64,000 nt of DNA, from contig JBAXIO010000010.1 in the NCBI GenBank assembly GCA_037138335.1, positions 1 to 64,000 on the forward strand. The letters run 5' to 3'. The position numbers were made by a program, and so were the translations under genes. This DNA comes from CAIRDP01 sp037138335 (lineage in GTDB: Bacteria > Bacteroidota > Bacteroidia > Bacteroidales > FEN-979). Position 1 is the stretch's first letter. Every line of letters starts with the position of its first letter. Of the stretch, positions 52,818 to 62,800 are shown piece after piece. Below the pieces are notes generated by a model, which had not been told where the DNA came from, did no database searches, and saw only the letters and a program-made list of their open reading frames with translations.

Positions 52818-54713
52818 TTATAGTGTAAATCTGAAGGTTGTTCCTTTTCCCGGTTCGCTTTGGGCAGTGATTGTGCCACCGTGCTTCGTTATTATACGTT
52901 TGACTGTCGCAAGGCCAATGCCGGTGCCTTTGAAATGTTCATCGCTGTGCATGCGCTGGAAAGGAGTGAATAATTTCCCGGCCTGTGCCATGTCGAAACC
53001 AACACCGTTGTCACTGATAAAAACGAAATGCTTGTTATCCACTGTTTCACTGCCTATGATTATTTCGGGGTTCATGGCTTGACTGCTGTATTTCCATGCA
53101 TTGTCGATCAGGTTCTGGAGGGCAATATGAAGGAGCCTGAAATCGGCCTGCACTATAATGTTCTCTTCTATCCTGCAGGTGTATGATTTATCAGGATAAG
53201 TCAACCTCAGGTCCTCACAAATCTGCGCGGCAATATCACTCAGGTGACAGGGTGCCTTGTTAACGGTCTGACGTGTGATCCTGGATAACGTAAGCAGGTC
53301 CTCTATCAGCCGGTTCATAAGCCCCGTGGAATCTGTAATATGCCTGAGAAGGTCCTGGCCTGTTATATCCAGCAAGGCCTCATAATCTTCCTTCAGGAAC
53401 ATGCATAAACTTTCGATCCTGCGTACAGGTGCCCTCAGATCATGCGAAACCGAATATGAAAAAGCTTCAAGCTCCTGGTTGGTTGCCTCAAGTTCTCCAA
53501 GGACCCTCGAAAGTTCCTCCTTTTTTTGACGGACCAACAGGTATGCCCTTCGTTGTCTTTTCCGGCTCTTTATAACTGCGAACACTGCAATCACAAGGAT
53601 TAAAATACTGAATGAAGCTCCGAAGATGATCACCTTCTGCTGCCTGTTTCGCAGCTGCAGCAATTCTAATTGCTTTTGCTTTAATTCCTCTTCATTTCTC
53701 CAGCTTAGAACAGAAGCTTTGCTTACACTCTGAGCCCCGTAAACACTGTCATAATCTATAAAAGCGGCGCTGAGATAATCGAGGGCCTTATCATTCATGC
53801 CTTCAGCTTTATATATGTCAGAGAGCAGCCGGTTTGCACTGTAACTCTGGATCAGGTAACCCAGTTCACCGGAGACTTTCAGCCCTTTGAGGGCATATTT
53901 CTCAGCCTCCACCAAATATTGTTTACTTATGGAACCGGCATCCATGCTTTGCCTCAGTCTTATTTTCCCGAGAGTGGTTGAATTCTCGGCAACCATCCTG
54001 GTTGATCCGATTGCCTGGAAATACTCCAGCCCGGCCCTGATCAATGTATAAGCGGTATCGAGTTTTGACTGCGCCATATACATATAGCCAAACCTGTTCT
54101 TTACTATCATAATCTCCCCCTTGAGATTATTCTTCTCGCTCATCTGCAGGTGGATCATCATGTATTTCCCTGCCGAATCATATTGCCCGAGGTTGCGGTA
54201 ATTATTACCGAGTGTGCCGTTATTCCTTGCCTTCCATAAAATATCGTTGTTATAAGGCAACAGGGCTGTTGCCTTTTTCATGTACTCTGCCGTGATCCCC
54301 TTATCAAGATCCTTGTATAAGTAGGCAAGCATAAGATAAGTTGCACAAAGGTAGTTGGTCTTTTTCAGGCTGTCGAAGATGGCCTCCGCTTTCAGGGCAT
54401 GATCGATTGATTCGGGGAGCCGTGATAAAATATGGTAAATAAAAGTGAGTGAATAATGTGACAGCCCGACCCCGTACTGATAATGGATCTTTTCTGAAAG
54501 TTGCAGGGCAGCCCGTCCAGGGTCCAGGGCTTCCTTCGGATTTATGTTCCTCAGTTCATAGCAGATGATTGATAAAATCTTCACCCTGTCGGTATCTTCC
54601 TTGACCTCAGGCAATGCCGCACATAATGAATCGATCAGGGGCCGGCCAACTTTTTGTGCCGTAAGACCCTGAGGGATCATTAAAACCAGGAGGGCAAAAA
54701 AGAAAATCCTCAT
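52818..54713 (-). CDS. TPR-containing sensor histidine kinase
   Basis: 631 aa. A signal peptide (MRIFFFALLVLMIPQGLTAQ) precedes about seven TPR-like repeats (residues 40-350; ALDPGRAALQLSEKIHYQYG, SIDHALKAEAIFDSLKK), a transmembrane helix (about 368-390) and a cytoplasmic HisKA with FSYSVSHDLRAPVRRIES (phospho-acceptor His) and an HATPase (NLIDNAWKYSS, DNGVGFD, GTGIGLATV). Periplasmic TPR domains probably bind a protein or peptide ligand. No partner regulator of its own is adjacent on the same strand; the divergent LytTR gene is a possible but atypical partner, because LytTR regulators usually pair with LytS-type kinases. Confidence 0.85.
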   Translation of the reverse strand: MRIFFFALLVLMIPQGLTAQKVGRPLIDSLCAALPEVKEDTDRVKILSIICYELRNINPKEALDPGRAALQLSEKIHYQYGVGLSHYSLTFIYHILSRLPESIDHALKAEAIFDSLKKTNYLCATYLMLAYLYKDLDKGITAEYMKKATALLPYNNDILWKARNNGTLGNNYRNLGQYDSAGKYMMIHLQMSEKNNLKGEIMIVKNRFGYMYMAQSKLDTAYTLIRAGLEYFQAIGSTRMVAENSTTLGKIRLRQSMDAGSISKQYLVEAEKYALKGLKVSGELGYLIQSYSANRLLSDIYKAEGMNDKALDYLSAAFIDYDSVYGAQSVSKASVLSWRNEEELKQKQLELLQLRNRQQKVIIFGASFSILILVIAVFAVIKSRKRQRRAYLLVRQKKEELSRVLGELEATNQELEAFSYSVSHDLRAPVRRIESLCMFLKEDYEALLDITGQDLLRHITDSTGLMNRLIEDLLTLSRITRQTVNKAPCHLSDIAAQICEDLRLTYPDKSYTCRIEENIIVQADFRLLHIALQNLIDNAWKYSSQAMNPEIIIGSETVDNKHFVFISDNGVGFDMAQAGKLFTPFQRMHSDEHFKGTGIGLATVKRIITKHGGTITAQSEPGKGTTFRFTL

Positions 54714-54851
54714 GAAAAAAACTTTATGCCTGCTATACAAATGTATGGATTTATTAACTAAAATCATCATCCCCGGGGGCATCATTTAAAAAAAAATACC
54801 AACACAACTATTTATACATCCTTTTCATGTTAATATGTCTTTATATAGATG

Positions 54852-54859
54852 TATCTTTG
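54852..54859 (+). promoter_or_regulatory. -7 element of the LytTR/propeller-kinase operon
   Basis: TATCTTTG, an exact TAnnTTTG match 21 nt upstream of the ATG at 54881. A longer upstream start at 54827 lies before this element and was rejected for that reason. Confidence 0.5.
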
Positions 54860-54880
54860 CTTATCAAGGTACCAGCTATC

Positions 54881-55633
54881 ATGACTTCTTATAATACATC
54901 CGGCAGTCTCACAGCCATTATTGTTGATGATGAACTGCACGGCAGGGAAAATCTTAAAAGGATCATCGAAACATACTGCCCGGAGATCACAATTCTGGGA
55001 TTGGCCGAATCGGTTGTTAAAGCTAAGGAACTCGTTGGTAAGGCAAAGCCTGATGTTGTTTTTCTCGATATCAATATGCCCGTTCTCGACGGCTTCGATT
55101 TCCTGAATGATTATGATGACCGAAATTTCTTAGTGGTTTTTGTAAGCGCCCACGAAGAATTTGGCATCAATGCGGTAAAAGCTGGCGCTGTAGATTATAT
55201 CCTGAAGCCGGTCAATATTAAAGAGCTAAAGCAGACCGTTAAAAAACTCTTATCGATCAGAAATAAGGCTCAGGAGTTTGTACCATCGCAGGATATTGAC
55301 AAGCTGGTAATTCCTGCCGCTCATGGTTTTAATGTACTTATTATTGACGACCTGATACGTCTCGAGGCTGACGGATGTTATACAACTGTGGTCATGAAAG
55401 GCGGGAAAACTGCAGTAGTATCGCGCACACTTAAAGATTTTGAAGACACTCTGCCGAAGGACAAGTTTTTCAGGATACACAAATCTCATCTGATCAACCT
55501 GCAATACATTAAAGATTATTCAAACATCAGCGGAAACCTTGTTACCATGGCCGACGGGAGCAAAGTTGAATTATCACGACGGAAAGCGTCTGATTTCATT
55601 CTGAAAATCAAATCAATGCTGAAGTCGGTTTAA
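54881..55633 (+). CDS. LytTR-family response regulator
   Basis: 250 aa. The receiver domain has IVDDELHGR, the phospho-acceptor Asp in VFLDINMPVLDG and the conserved Lys in YILKPV. The C-terminal LytTR DNA-binding domain (about 150-248) has LEADGCYTTVVM, SRTLKDFEDTLP, FFRIHKSHLINL and GSKVELSRRKA. LytTR proteins bind direct repeats spaced 21-22 bp; just such repeats occur at 59440-59490. The kinase gene follows after 1 bp. Confidence 0.93.
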   Translation: MTSYNTSGSLTAIIVDDELHGRENLKRIIETYCPEITILGLAESVVKAKELVGKAKPDVVFLDINMPVLDGFDFLNDYDDRNFLVVFVSAHEEFGINAVKAGAVDYILKPVNIKELKQTVKKLLSIRNKAQEFVPSQDIDKLVIPAAHGFNVLIIDDLIRLEADGCYTTVVMKGGKTAVVSRTLKDFEDTLPKDKFFRIHKSHLINLQYIKDYSNISGNLVTMADGSKVELSRRKASDFILKIKSMLKSV

Positions 55634-55634
55634 C

Positions 55635-58600
55635 ATGTGGATACGCATAGTAATCCTTGCTTTTATCATCCTTTTCCCATTTGGTGAACTTCATCCGCAA
55701 ACACCGTCATATTATCATTACACCACTGAAAATGGGCTGGCTTCCTCGACGGTGTATAAAATTATTCAGGATCGGGAGGGCTTTATCTGGTTTGCCACAA
55801 TGAACGGAATGAGCAGGTTTGATGGAAACAAATTCACCACGTTCAGAACAAATAACGGTCTTAATTCAAATTCGATTATTTCTCTTGTTGAGGGGAAACA
55901 TGGTGAATTGTACATCGGGAATTATGAAAAAGGAATAAATGTTTTAAGAAACGGGAAGATTGAAAACTATTGCGGGAAGATTGACGGGAGAAATTTTGCC
56001 ACATCCTATCTATTATTGGTCCCATCAGGAAAAGACGCGCAAAAACTATACGCTTATCGTTCTCATGGTTTTATCAATTCTATCAGTGAAAATACAAATA
56101 CCAGACTGATAACTCATAGTATCTCCACATATCCCGTTTATGTGAACAAACTGGAGTTACTCAGGAACAATGACATCATTGCATTGACGCCCTCAGGTTT
56201 ATTCAGTTTCAATAAGACCAGGTTAATAAAAAAACGAATTGAAGGCGTGCCCGATACCAATGTTTTTTGTCTTACGACTCTGAACGACAGCAGCTATATT
56301 ATTGGTATGAGGGGCGTGATATATAAAATAGCTAAAGATCGTGTAATCAAAAGATATACTGTAAATATTGTCGGCAATAATGATGTTTGCTCAATTTTAA
56401 GCGATACACATGGTAATCTCTGGTTTTCGGTTATGAACAAGGGGTTCTTTCTCATTCCTGCTGGTTCGGATAACATAATTGATGTCGGAACCAGGTTGGG
56501 GTTGCAGAATACGCTTGTTAATGATTACCTTGAAGATAAAGAGGGAAATATCTGGGTAAGTTCATACGGTAAAGGAGTTTTTTGTTTGAATCATCTTTAT
56601 CTGGCAAGCTATAATGAAAATGACGGAATGAGCAGCAACAGCGTATATTCCATAATGAAGGAGCGATCAGGTAAATTATTGATCGGGACTTTTAACGGTC
56701 TGGATATTTTAGAAAACAATAAATTCGACCATCTTAAAAGTAATTCGAAAAAAACATTAACAGAAATCATCCATAGTATTTCCAACATTAATAACGAGTT
56801 TTATATTGGCGGTACATTTGGAATGACTGAGGTGAAAAATATTTCTTTCAGCGGACTGAAGTTCCATCTTTTCGATTGGCCGTCATTCTGTAAAATGGCT
56901 AACGGGCTTTACCTTTCGGGAGGAGCAGGGAATTATGTTACGGTTCAAAAATCCCTTGAATATAAATCTGCAGAAACATCATTGTTCTATATCTTTGGCG
57001 ACAGTTCCATTGTTAATCGCATCAATGCGATTTATGAAGATACCGGGAAGAATATTTGGATAGGAACTGCTTTTGGAGTATGCAAAGCAACTATCCTTAC
57101 CGGCAATACCGGAAAATTTGAATTGAAGAAATCCTTTTTCCCCTCAGATCCGGTTTTGAATTCAAGAATAAATTCAATTACAGAGGATACGAAAAAGACT
57201 GTCTGGTTTGCAGGCGAGAAAGGAATCGCAAGTTATAATCTTGCTGATAACTCCGTTAAATCTTTTACAAATAAAAATGGGTATGACTTGTCATCAGCCA
57301 CTTCTATTGCAATGGATCAAAAGAAAAGACTGTGGATTGGAACCATGAATGGTCTGTATTTATATGATGGCAGTTCCGTTAAATTTCTAAGCAGACAAAC
57401 CGGGCTGCCCTCTGATGAGGTACTTTCACTTTATTATGACAACAGTAAAAACGTCTTGTATGTTGGAACGAGTAATGGGATTGCTTTTCTCGATGTGACT
57501 TTATTCGACAACTATCATCCTGTTTCACCCAAGGTGAGAATGATGGAATTAAAAGCAGGTGATTCGGTATATTCAAGCTTTGACAATTTAACATTTAAGC
57601 CCGATCAGCATGATATTTATATTCATTTCAAAGCGCTTAACTTTTCGTCCCCCGGATCGGTACAGTATGAATATAAAATCAAAGATGAGTGGATTGGAAC
57701 TGAGTCTGATTTCCTCAATTTCATCTCACTGAAGAATGGCATTTATACGCTGCAGATCAGGGCTAAAGCTCAGAACACAGCATGGAGTGAACCCTGCATA
57801 ATTAGCTTTCGCATTTTGCCGCGTTTCGTTGAAACAATATGGTTTGATCTGATCCTGATTTTTATTGTTATTTCCATCTCTGTATTAATAGTGAAATGGA
57901 GGTTGAGAGTTAATAATAACAAGGTCAGGAAGGAGCTGGAGCTTACCGAAAGGATTAACGAACTTAAACACCAGGCCCTTTCAGCTATGATGAACCCTCA
58001 TTTTATCGCCAATTCCCTGAATTCTGTTCAATACCTCGTAAACAGCCAGAGGTATGAAGAGGCTAATGATTACATTGCCATGATGGCTAAACTGATGAGA
58101 AAGAACCTTGATACGGCAGGGAGCGGGTTTATCCTTTTATCAGAAGAAATAACACGTTTGACACTATACCTGGATCTGGAGAAATTAAGATTCCAGGAAA
58201 ATTTTTCTTATGAAATTCTTACAGGAGCAGATATTGCTCTCAATTCTGTAATGATACCGAATATGATCATCCAGCCTTTTGTTGAAAATTCACTTTGGCA
58301 TGGAATTATTGATTCAGGTAAAAAGGGTATTCTCACTGTTTCATTTTTGTTTGAGGACATAGAGATTGATTCAGTAGTCTGCAGATCACTTATTATAAAA
58401 GTTACAGATAATGGTATTGGAATAATTGAATCAAAAAAGAATAAAAAAGAAGATCATATCTCTAAAGGGATACAGATCATTGAAGAACGTCTCAGATTAC
58501 TAAGCGCAAAAATGCAGCTTCCCCAACCCATCATGTTTGAAGACCTGGCCAGCCAGGATAATGGCACCCGGGGAACAGAAGTGATTATTTCCCTCCCTCC

Positions 58601-58658
58601 ACCCCTTTATAAAATTGAAATTCCCGGATCAGGCCCGGTTTCCTCCTCCGCCATTTAA
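55635..58658 (+). CDS. Reg_prop/Y_Y_Y sensor with LytS-type histidine kinase
   Basis: 1007 aa. A signal peptide (about residues 1-21) is followed by a 14-bladed two-component propeller (about 25-640; FIWFATMNGMSRFDG, GNIWVSSYGKGVF, RLWIGTMNGLYLYDG), a Y_Y_Y domain (about 645-730) and one transmembrane helix (about 738-757). The cytoplasmic kinase has MMNPHFIANSLNSVQYLV (phospho-acceptor His) and a degenerate HATPase (PFVENSLWHG, DNGIGI), typical of the LytS/His_kinase family. Reg_prop kinases in Bacteroidota sense extracellular glycans or other surface ligands. It forms a two-gene unit with the LytTR regulator. Base composition is clearly AT-richer than the left half of the window. Confidence 0.92.
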   Translation: MWIRIVILAFIILFPFGELHPQTPSYYHYTTENGLASSTVYKIIQDREGFIWFATMNGMSRFDGNKFTTFRTNNGLNSNSIISLVEGKHGELYIGNYEKGINVLRNGKIENYCGKIDGRNFATSYLLLVPSGKDAQKLYAYRSHGFINSISENTNTRLITHSISTYPVYVNKLELLRNNDIIALTPSGLFSFNKTRLIKKRIEGVPDTNVFCLTTLNDSSYIIGMRGVIYKIAKDRVIKRYTVNIVGNNDVCSILSDTHGNLWFSVMNKGFFLIPAGSDNIIDVGTRLGLQNTLVNDYLEDKEGNIWVSSYGKGVFCLNHLYLASYNENDGMSSNSVYSIMKERSGKLLIGTFNGLDILENNKFDHLKSNSKKTLTEIIHSISNINNEFYIGGTFGMTEVKNISFSGLKFHLFDWPSFCKMANGLYLSGGAGNYVTVQKSLEYKSAETSLFYIFGDSSIVNRINAIYEDTGKNIWIGTAFGVCKATILTGNTGKFELKKSFFPSDPVLNSRINSITEDTKKTVWFAGEKGIASYNLADNSVKSFTNKNGYDLSSATSIAMDQKKRLWIGTMNGLYLYDGSSVKFLSRQTGLPSDEVLSLYYDNSKNVLYVGTSNGIAFLDVTLFDNYHPVSPKVRMMELKAGDSVYSSFDNLTFKPDQHDIYIHFKALNFSSPGSVQYEYKIKDEWIGTESDFLNFISLKNGIYTLQIRAKAQNTAWSEPCIISFRILPRFVETIWFDLILIFIVISISVLIVKWRLRVNNNKVRKELELTERINELKHQALSAMMNPHFIANSLNSVQYLVNSQRYEEANDYIAMMAKLMRKNLDTAGSGFILLSEEITRLTLYLDLEKLRFQENFSYEILTGADIALNSVMIPNMIIQPFVENSLWHGIIDSGKKGILTVSFLFEDIEIDSVVCRSLIIKVTDNGIGIIESKKNKKEDHISKGIQIIEERLRLLSAKMQLPQPIMFEDLASQDNGTRGTEVIISLPPPLYKIEIPGSGPVSSSAI

Positions 58659-58670
58659 TCAGGATTTCCT

Positions 58671-58676
58671 ACCGTT
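58671..58676 (+). promoter_or_regulatory. Single ACCGTT LytTR-like half-site
   Basis: ACCGTTAAA, close to the 9-bp LytTR core, lies 97 bp upstream of the lipoprotein ATG. At exactly +21 bp only ACC of the core is kept (ACCTCA, 58692), so this is weak. Confidence 0.25.
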
Positions 58677-58767
58677 AAATAAATCATTAGCACCTCAGGC
58701 TTGTCAGGTCTTGCACTTGCAGTATATCGGTTGTATTTTAAAATTGACCTTAAAGTCAAATCTTGAA

Positions 58768-59364
58768 ATGAAAACCATAATGACCATTTTGACCGTAATC
58801 TCAGCATTGCTTGCTGGTTGCCACATGAATTTAAATCATAAGGACTTTAAGATTAAGATAAAAGATTTTGAGTGGAATACGAATATTGAAGGAAACTGCG
58901 GCGAAATCTATGTAAAAGGATCAAACTTCATTTTCGGCAGAAACTATGACTCGACTTTTATTGAAATATCTTCAACCAACGGCGTTGTTTTGGACACTTT
59001 ACATCCTTATACAGTTGAACAGGAAAGAGAGTGTACTATTCTTGACAAGGCAAGCGAATTTGAAAATGGGTACTCCCTGCACAATATTCCTGTCGACAAA
59101 AAGAAGTATTTAAAAGCTACATTGAAAATATTCAACCGACAATATCGGGGTGATGATGAAACATATTACCTGATCGTTAAAACCCTGACAAACAAGGAGT
59201 TTATAATTCTGTTCGATCGTAAACAATTTCCCTCCATACATGATATTACTTATTTTCAAGATGGCAAGTTTACAGTGACTCATAATGCTGAAGCGGGATA
59301 CGACCAGCATAAATATTCAGTTTTTGTTGGCTTATTTGACCTGGATAAAATAATAAAAGAATGA
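58768..59364 (+). CDS. Lipoprotein of unknown function
   Basis: 198 aa. The lipoprotein signal MKTIMTILTVISALLAGC has a classical lipobox. The mature domain is Asp/Lys-rich with several predicted beta strands (IEGNCGEIYVKGSNFIFG, IEISSTNGVVLDTLHP), suggesting an Ig-like or beta-sandwich fold. I do not recognise the family. The longer frame open upstream (from 58615, overlapping the kinase gene) lacks a signal peptide and was rejected. It may belong to the LytTR regulon by position. Confidence 0.65.
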   Translation: MKTIMTILTVISALLAGCHMNLNHKDFKIKIKDFEWNTNIEGNCGEIYVKGSNFIFGRNYDSTFIEISSTNGVVLDTLHPYTVEQERECTILDKASEFENGYSLHNIPVDKKKYLKATLKIFNRQYRGDDETYYLIVKTLTNKEFIILFDRKQFPSIHDITYFQDGKFTVTHNAEAGYDQHKYSVFVGLFDLDKIIKE

Positions 59365-59439
59365 GGTAAATAAGAGCTGAACCGATAGCGCTGATGATTA
59401 TTAATCCTTTTCGTTTTCCTGCTCAATAATTTTCAGCTA

Positions 59440-59490
59440 ACCGTTGATTTAATATTTCATACCGTTGAAAAAATAGTCCGTACCGTTTAC
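59440..59490 (+). promoter_or_regulatory. Three LytTR-type direct repeats at 21-bp spacing
   Basis: ACCGTTGAT (59440), ACCGTTGAA (59461) and ACCGTTTAC (59482) are spaced exactly 21 and 21 bp, i.e. 9-bp boxes with 12-bp spacers. They match the LytTR consensus [TA][AC][CA]GTTN[AG][TG] at 8-9 positions. They lie directly upstream of the -33 element at 59501, a classic activator position, and the LytTR regulator is encoded 4 kb upstream. Confidence 0.65.
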
Positions 59491-59500
59491 AGGTACTCTA

Positions 59501-59531
59501 TTGCACCAACATCGTATTGCCATTATGTTTG
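59501..59531 (+). promoter_or_regulatory. Promoter of the small protein / Cys-rich protein unit
   Basis: TTG (59501-59503), 20-bp spacer, TATGTTTG (59524-59531), an exact Bacteroidota promoter. The expected transcript start is near 59538, about 16 nt ahead of the TTG start at 59554. Confidence 0.6.
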
Positions 59532-59553
59532 TGCGTTCTCCAAATGCAACAAA

Positions 59554-59802
59554 TTGAAAAAATTAGAAAGGTTAAAGAGTTTTTTCTCAAAAAAGCAACC
59601 TGATCCATTACCTCTTCTAATTATAAAGAAGAATGCCGATGAATCAAATATAAAAGAATACAATTCTATTGACGAAGCTATTGAAGACCTGGAAAAGGAT
59701 CCGAATGTCGCTTCAGATAAAATTGAAAAGTTAAGAATGGCACTGAAGAACCTGAAAAATAAAAGATCAATCAGGATCCGGAACGGAGAATTGGTTAAAT
59801 GA
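59554..59802 (+). CDS. Small charged protein, unknown
   Basis: 82 aa, highly charged and predicted helical (IDEAIEDLEKDPNVASDKIE, LRMALKNLKNKRSIRIRN), without signal peptide or membrane segment. The start is TTG; no in-frame ATG lies between the promoter and the helical body. I do not recognise it. It is 25 bp ahead of the large secreted protein and just behind the LytTR boxes, so it is probably the first gene of that unit; a cytosolic chaperone or regulator for the large product is one possibility (speculative). Confidence 0.5.
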   Translation: MKKLERLKSFFSKKQPDPLPLLIIKKNADESNIKEYNSIDEAIEDLEKDPNVASDKIEKLRMALKNLKNKRSIRIRNGELVK

Positions 59803-59827
59803 AAACTAATTTATATTTAATAAAACC

Positions 59828-62800
59828 ATGAAAAAATCAATTATTCTCATCATTATATTGTTTACTGCCTGTTTGACCAAGGCACAGGTAAATGGATTTA
59901 CAATTGCGGAATCATCATTCCCTGCAGCACACAATCTCGGGACATCGTTTCCAGTCAATGTGTCGTTCAATTGGACTTCATCTACAACATCCGCAGTCGT
60001 AAAAATTAATTACAATTCAGCCCTGGTAAATTACGATCCGGGTTGTTCCTCGGCTTTGCCATCATGCATGGTTGTAACAAACAGCGGCTCTCAGCTTACC
60101 ATTAACATGAGCAGCTTATCGGCATGCACTAACACCGGAGCAGTCAGTTTCAATGTTTGCTTCAGGTTCAATTGTCCGGATTCCTGCACGGGCGTAGTAA
60201 AACCTGCAGCCTTTACTGCAATGCTTACAGATAATCTAAGTACAACATTAAATTCCAATTGCACAGCCAATGGAATTCTGAACAACCTTGTTTCACTTAC
60301 TCACAGCTTTTTCTCTTTTAATGTGATGACTGCGGAAGTAACATTCAGGGTATGGTTTAATAATCCGGATTGTTTTTTAATCAGAGATCCTCATTTCGAC
60401 ATTGCACTTTCACCCGCGTTGGGCATTATCACATCGGTATATGGAGGTAATTATTCGTATACCTTTTCAGGAAATGTGATTACGCCTAATGTAACATCTT
60501 TCACCTCTAATGCAAACGATGCTTTTTTTTATGTTGTAAAGCTTGACTCATGCAGTTTCAAACTCGCCCAAACGCTTACCGGCAATGTAAAATGGAAAGG
60601 CAGAAACTGCGGTGTGGCAAACAGTATCATTAAAGGACCTGTGCCTGCATCGTTTGCGATTCCTTTAGTGCCTGTGGCTACATCCAGCATCATAGTTTCA
60701 AATTTGTCGGCGTCGTCTTCGTCGTTTTCCTATACAGTCAGCAATTCAGGGAATACACCAGTAAATTTAACGATCACCAACTTTTTACCTTTGGTGCATT
60801 TGAAAAGTTCAACTGATCCCAGTCCCTCTACTTCAGTATTTCAAAATACTTCACAAGCGGGAATCAACGGGAGCGTTAAATATTCCGATTGTGCCTCTGC
60901 AGCGACTCTGACTTTTCCTTTAATTGGCAATAATGCACCTAATAATGCTGCACCTTCGACAAACACCACAAAGTTTGACCATAAAGTAAGCAATTTGTTG
61001 CCAGGCCAATCGGTGAGCCTGGCATCGTATTATAACCTGAGCGCTTCATGCAGTGGAGCAGCAGGAAACCCGCCATATAAAGACAGTTTAAAAATTGTTT
61101 ATGAATGCGAATCCGGAGGCGGACCTGTTGGGGGTTGTGTGCTTTGTGGTCATGGTGATACAATAACCAGGGTGATCACTTACAATCCTCAACCTCATTT
61201 GGGATGTGTTCAGAACCAATTCATCCCGGGATGTAAGAACCTGGGCGACACCATCAGTCTGTGTTATGAATTTAAAAACGATGGTGACGCTGCCTTGACA
61301 GCTGCGATATTCAACATTCAATTCCCTGCGTGGCTGCAGGCAGTTTCTTCAAGTATCACATTCACCGGATTTTCAACGGATCCGACAGTCATCCCATCGA
61401 CGAATCTTAATTTTAATTTACCCGATATACCTTCCGGGGCAGGTACATATAAGATCTGTTTGAAAGCTTTAGTTCAAAGTGGAGCTGTCGGCGGCAATAA
61501 TGGCTTCTGGTCTACTGTTTCAGGAGGAAATGCGGGCAATCCGCAAAATGTTTGCTATACCTCTCTTACAATTTGCGCCTTTGCGGCAATCGGGATTGAG
61601 AAAAAAGTCAAAGGAAGCCTGAACAGCAGTTTCGGGAGCAGCGGTAGCGGGAAACCCAATACAACTGTATTTTATGAAATTACTATTCGCAACACAGGGA
61701 CTATTGCTGTTGACAGTCTGATCGTCATCGACAGGATCCCTGCAACTGGGAATCTTACTATTCTGGGCAGCCCGGCTTCAACTCCGGTCAACTGTCAATT
61801 CAATATGCAAATGCTTGCAGCCCCTGTAAATATTTACACAGCATCCTATACTGCCACTCAAAATATCTGTACCGGATGGCCGGCAACAGGAACACCCTGC
61901 AATGCAGGCGTCTGGGGTGGCGCTGTTTTTGCAGGTGGAGTAAAATTTGATTTTAATATACCATACTCTTTAGTGCCGGGGGCATTTTACACATTTACAT
62001 TTCAAACTCAAATTCCGGCTGGCACTGCTGATGGATTGATAGATTGCAATACCGCAGGATTTATTGCAAGATCGAAAACACCAGGATACACTATCAACCC
62101 GGTTGAAACTAATCCGGTGTGTATTCAGATATCCAATGATACATGCAATCATTTATGTAATTCCGACTTTGAAGATAAGCAGCTGGTCCCACCGGGCAGT
62201 CAGATTATTATTACACAGGACTCCGTTCCTTGCTGGAAAACCACAGCGACAGATCATAAAATTGAAATATGGGGTAATGGTTTCCAGAGCGTACCCTCCT
62301 ATTCCGGCAATCAATTCATAGAATTGAATGCCAACATGGTTGGAACACTATATCAGAATTTTACAGCAACAGCAGGAAGCACTGTTACCATTTCATATGC
62401 ACACAGGGGTCGTATAGGATATACAAACCAGATGAGTGTAGCTATTGAACCGGCTCCTCTTGGTAGCGGGACAGCAGTGGTTTTAGAAACAGACACGGCC
62501 AGTGTTACAGCCTGGACAATGCATACTGTAACCTATACATTTCCAACTACCGGTACGAACTATGTTCTGAGTTTTATTTCCCTGCCAGTCGGAGGCACTT
62601 CTGCAGGCGGGAATTTCCTGGATGCAATTTCAGTTGATTGCCACACCGACATCTGCAGTAAAACAGATTCAAGAATAACCAAACTGCCAGCAGGTGAATG
62701 TTGCTACCTGCTTGAAATATCCAACACTTACAAGGCAGATTATTTTACCGGGATATCCATTACTTCCGATAATCTGACCCTTGCTAATGTTTCTTCCACT

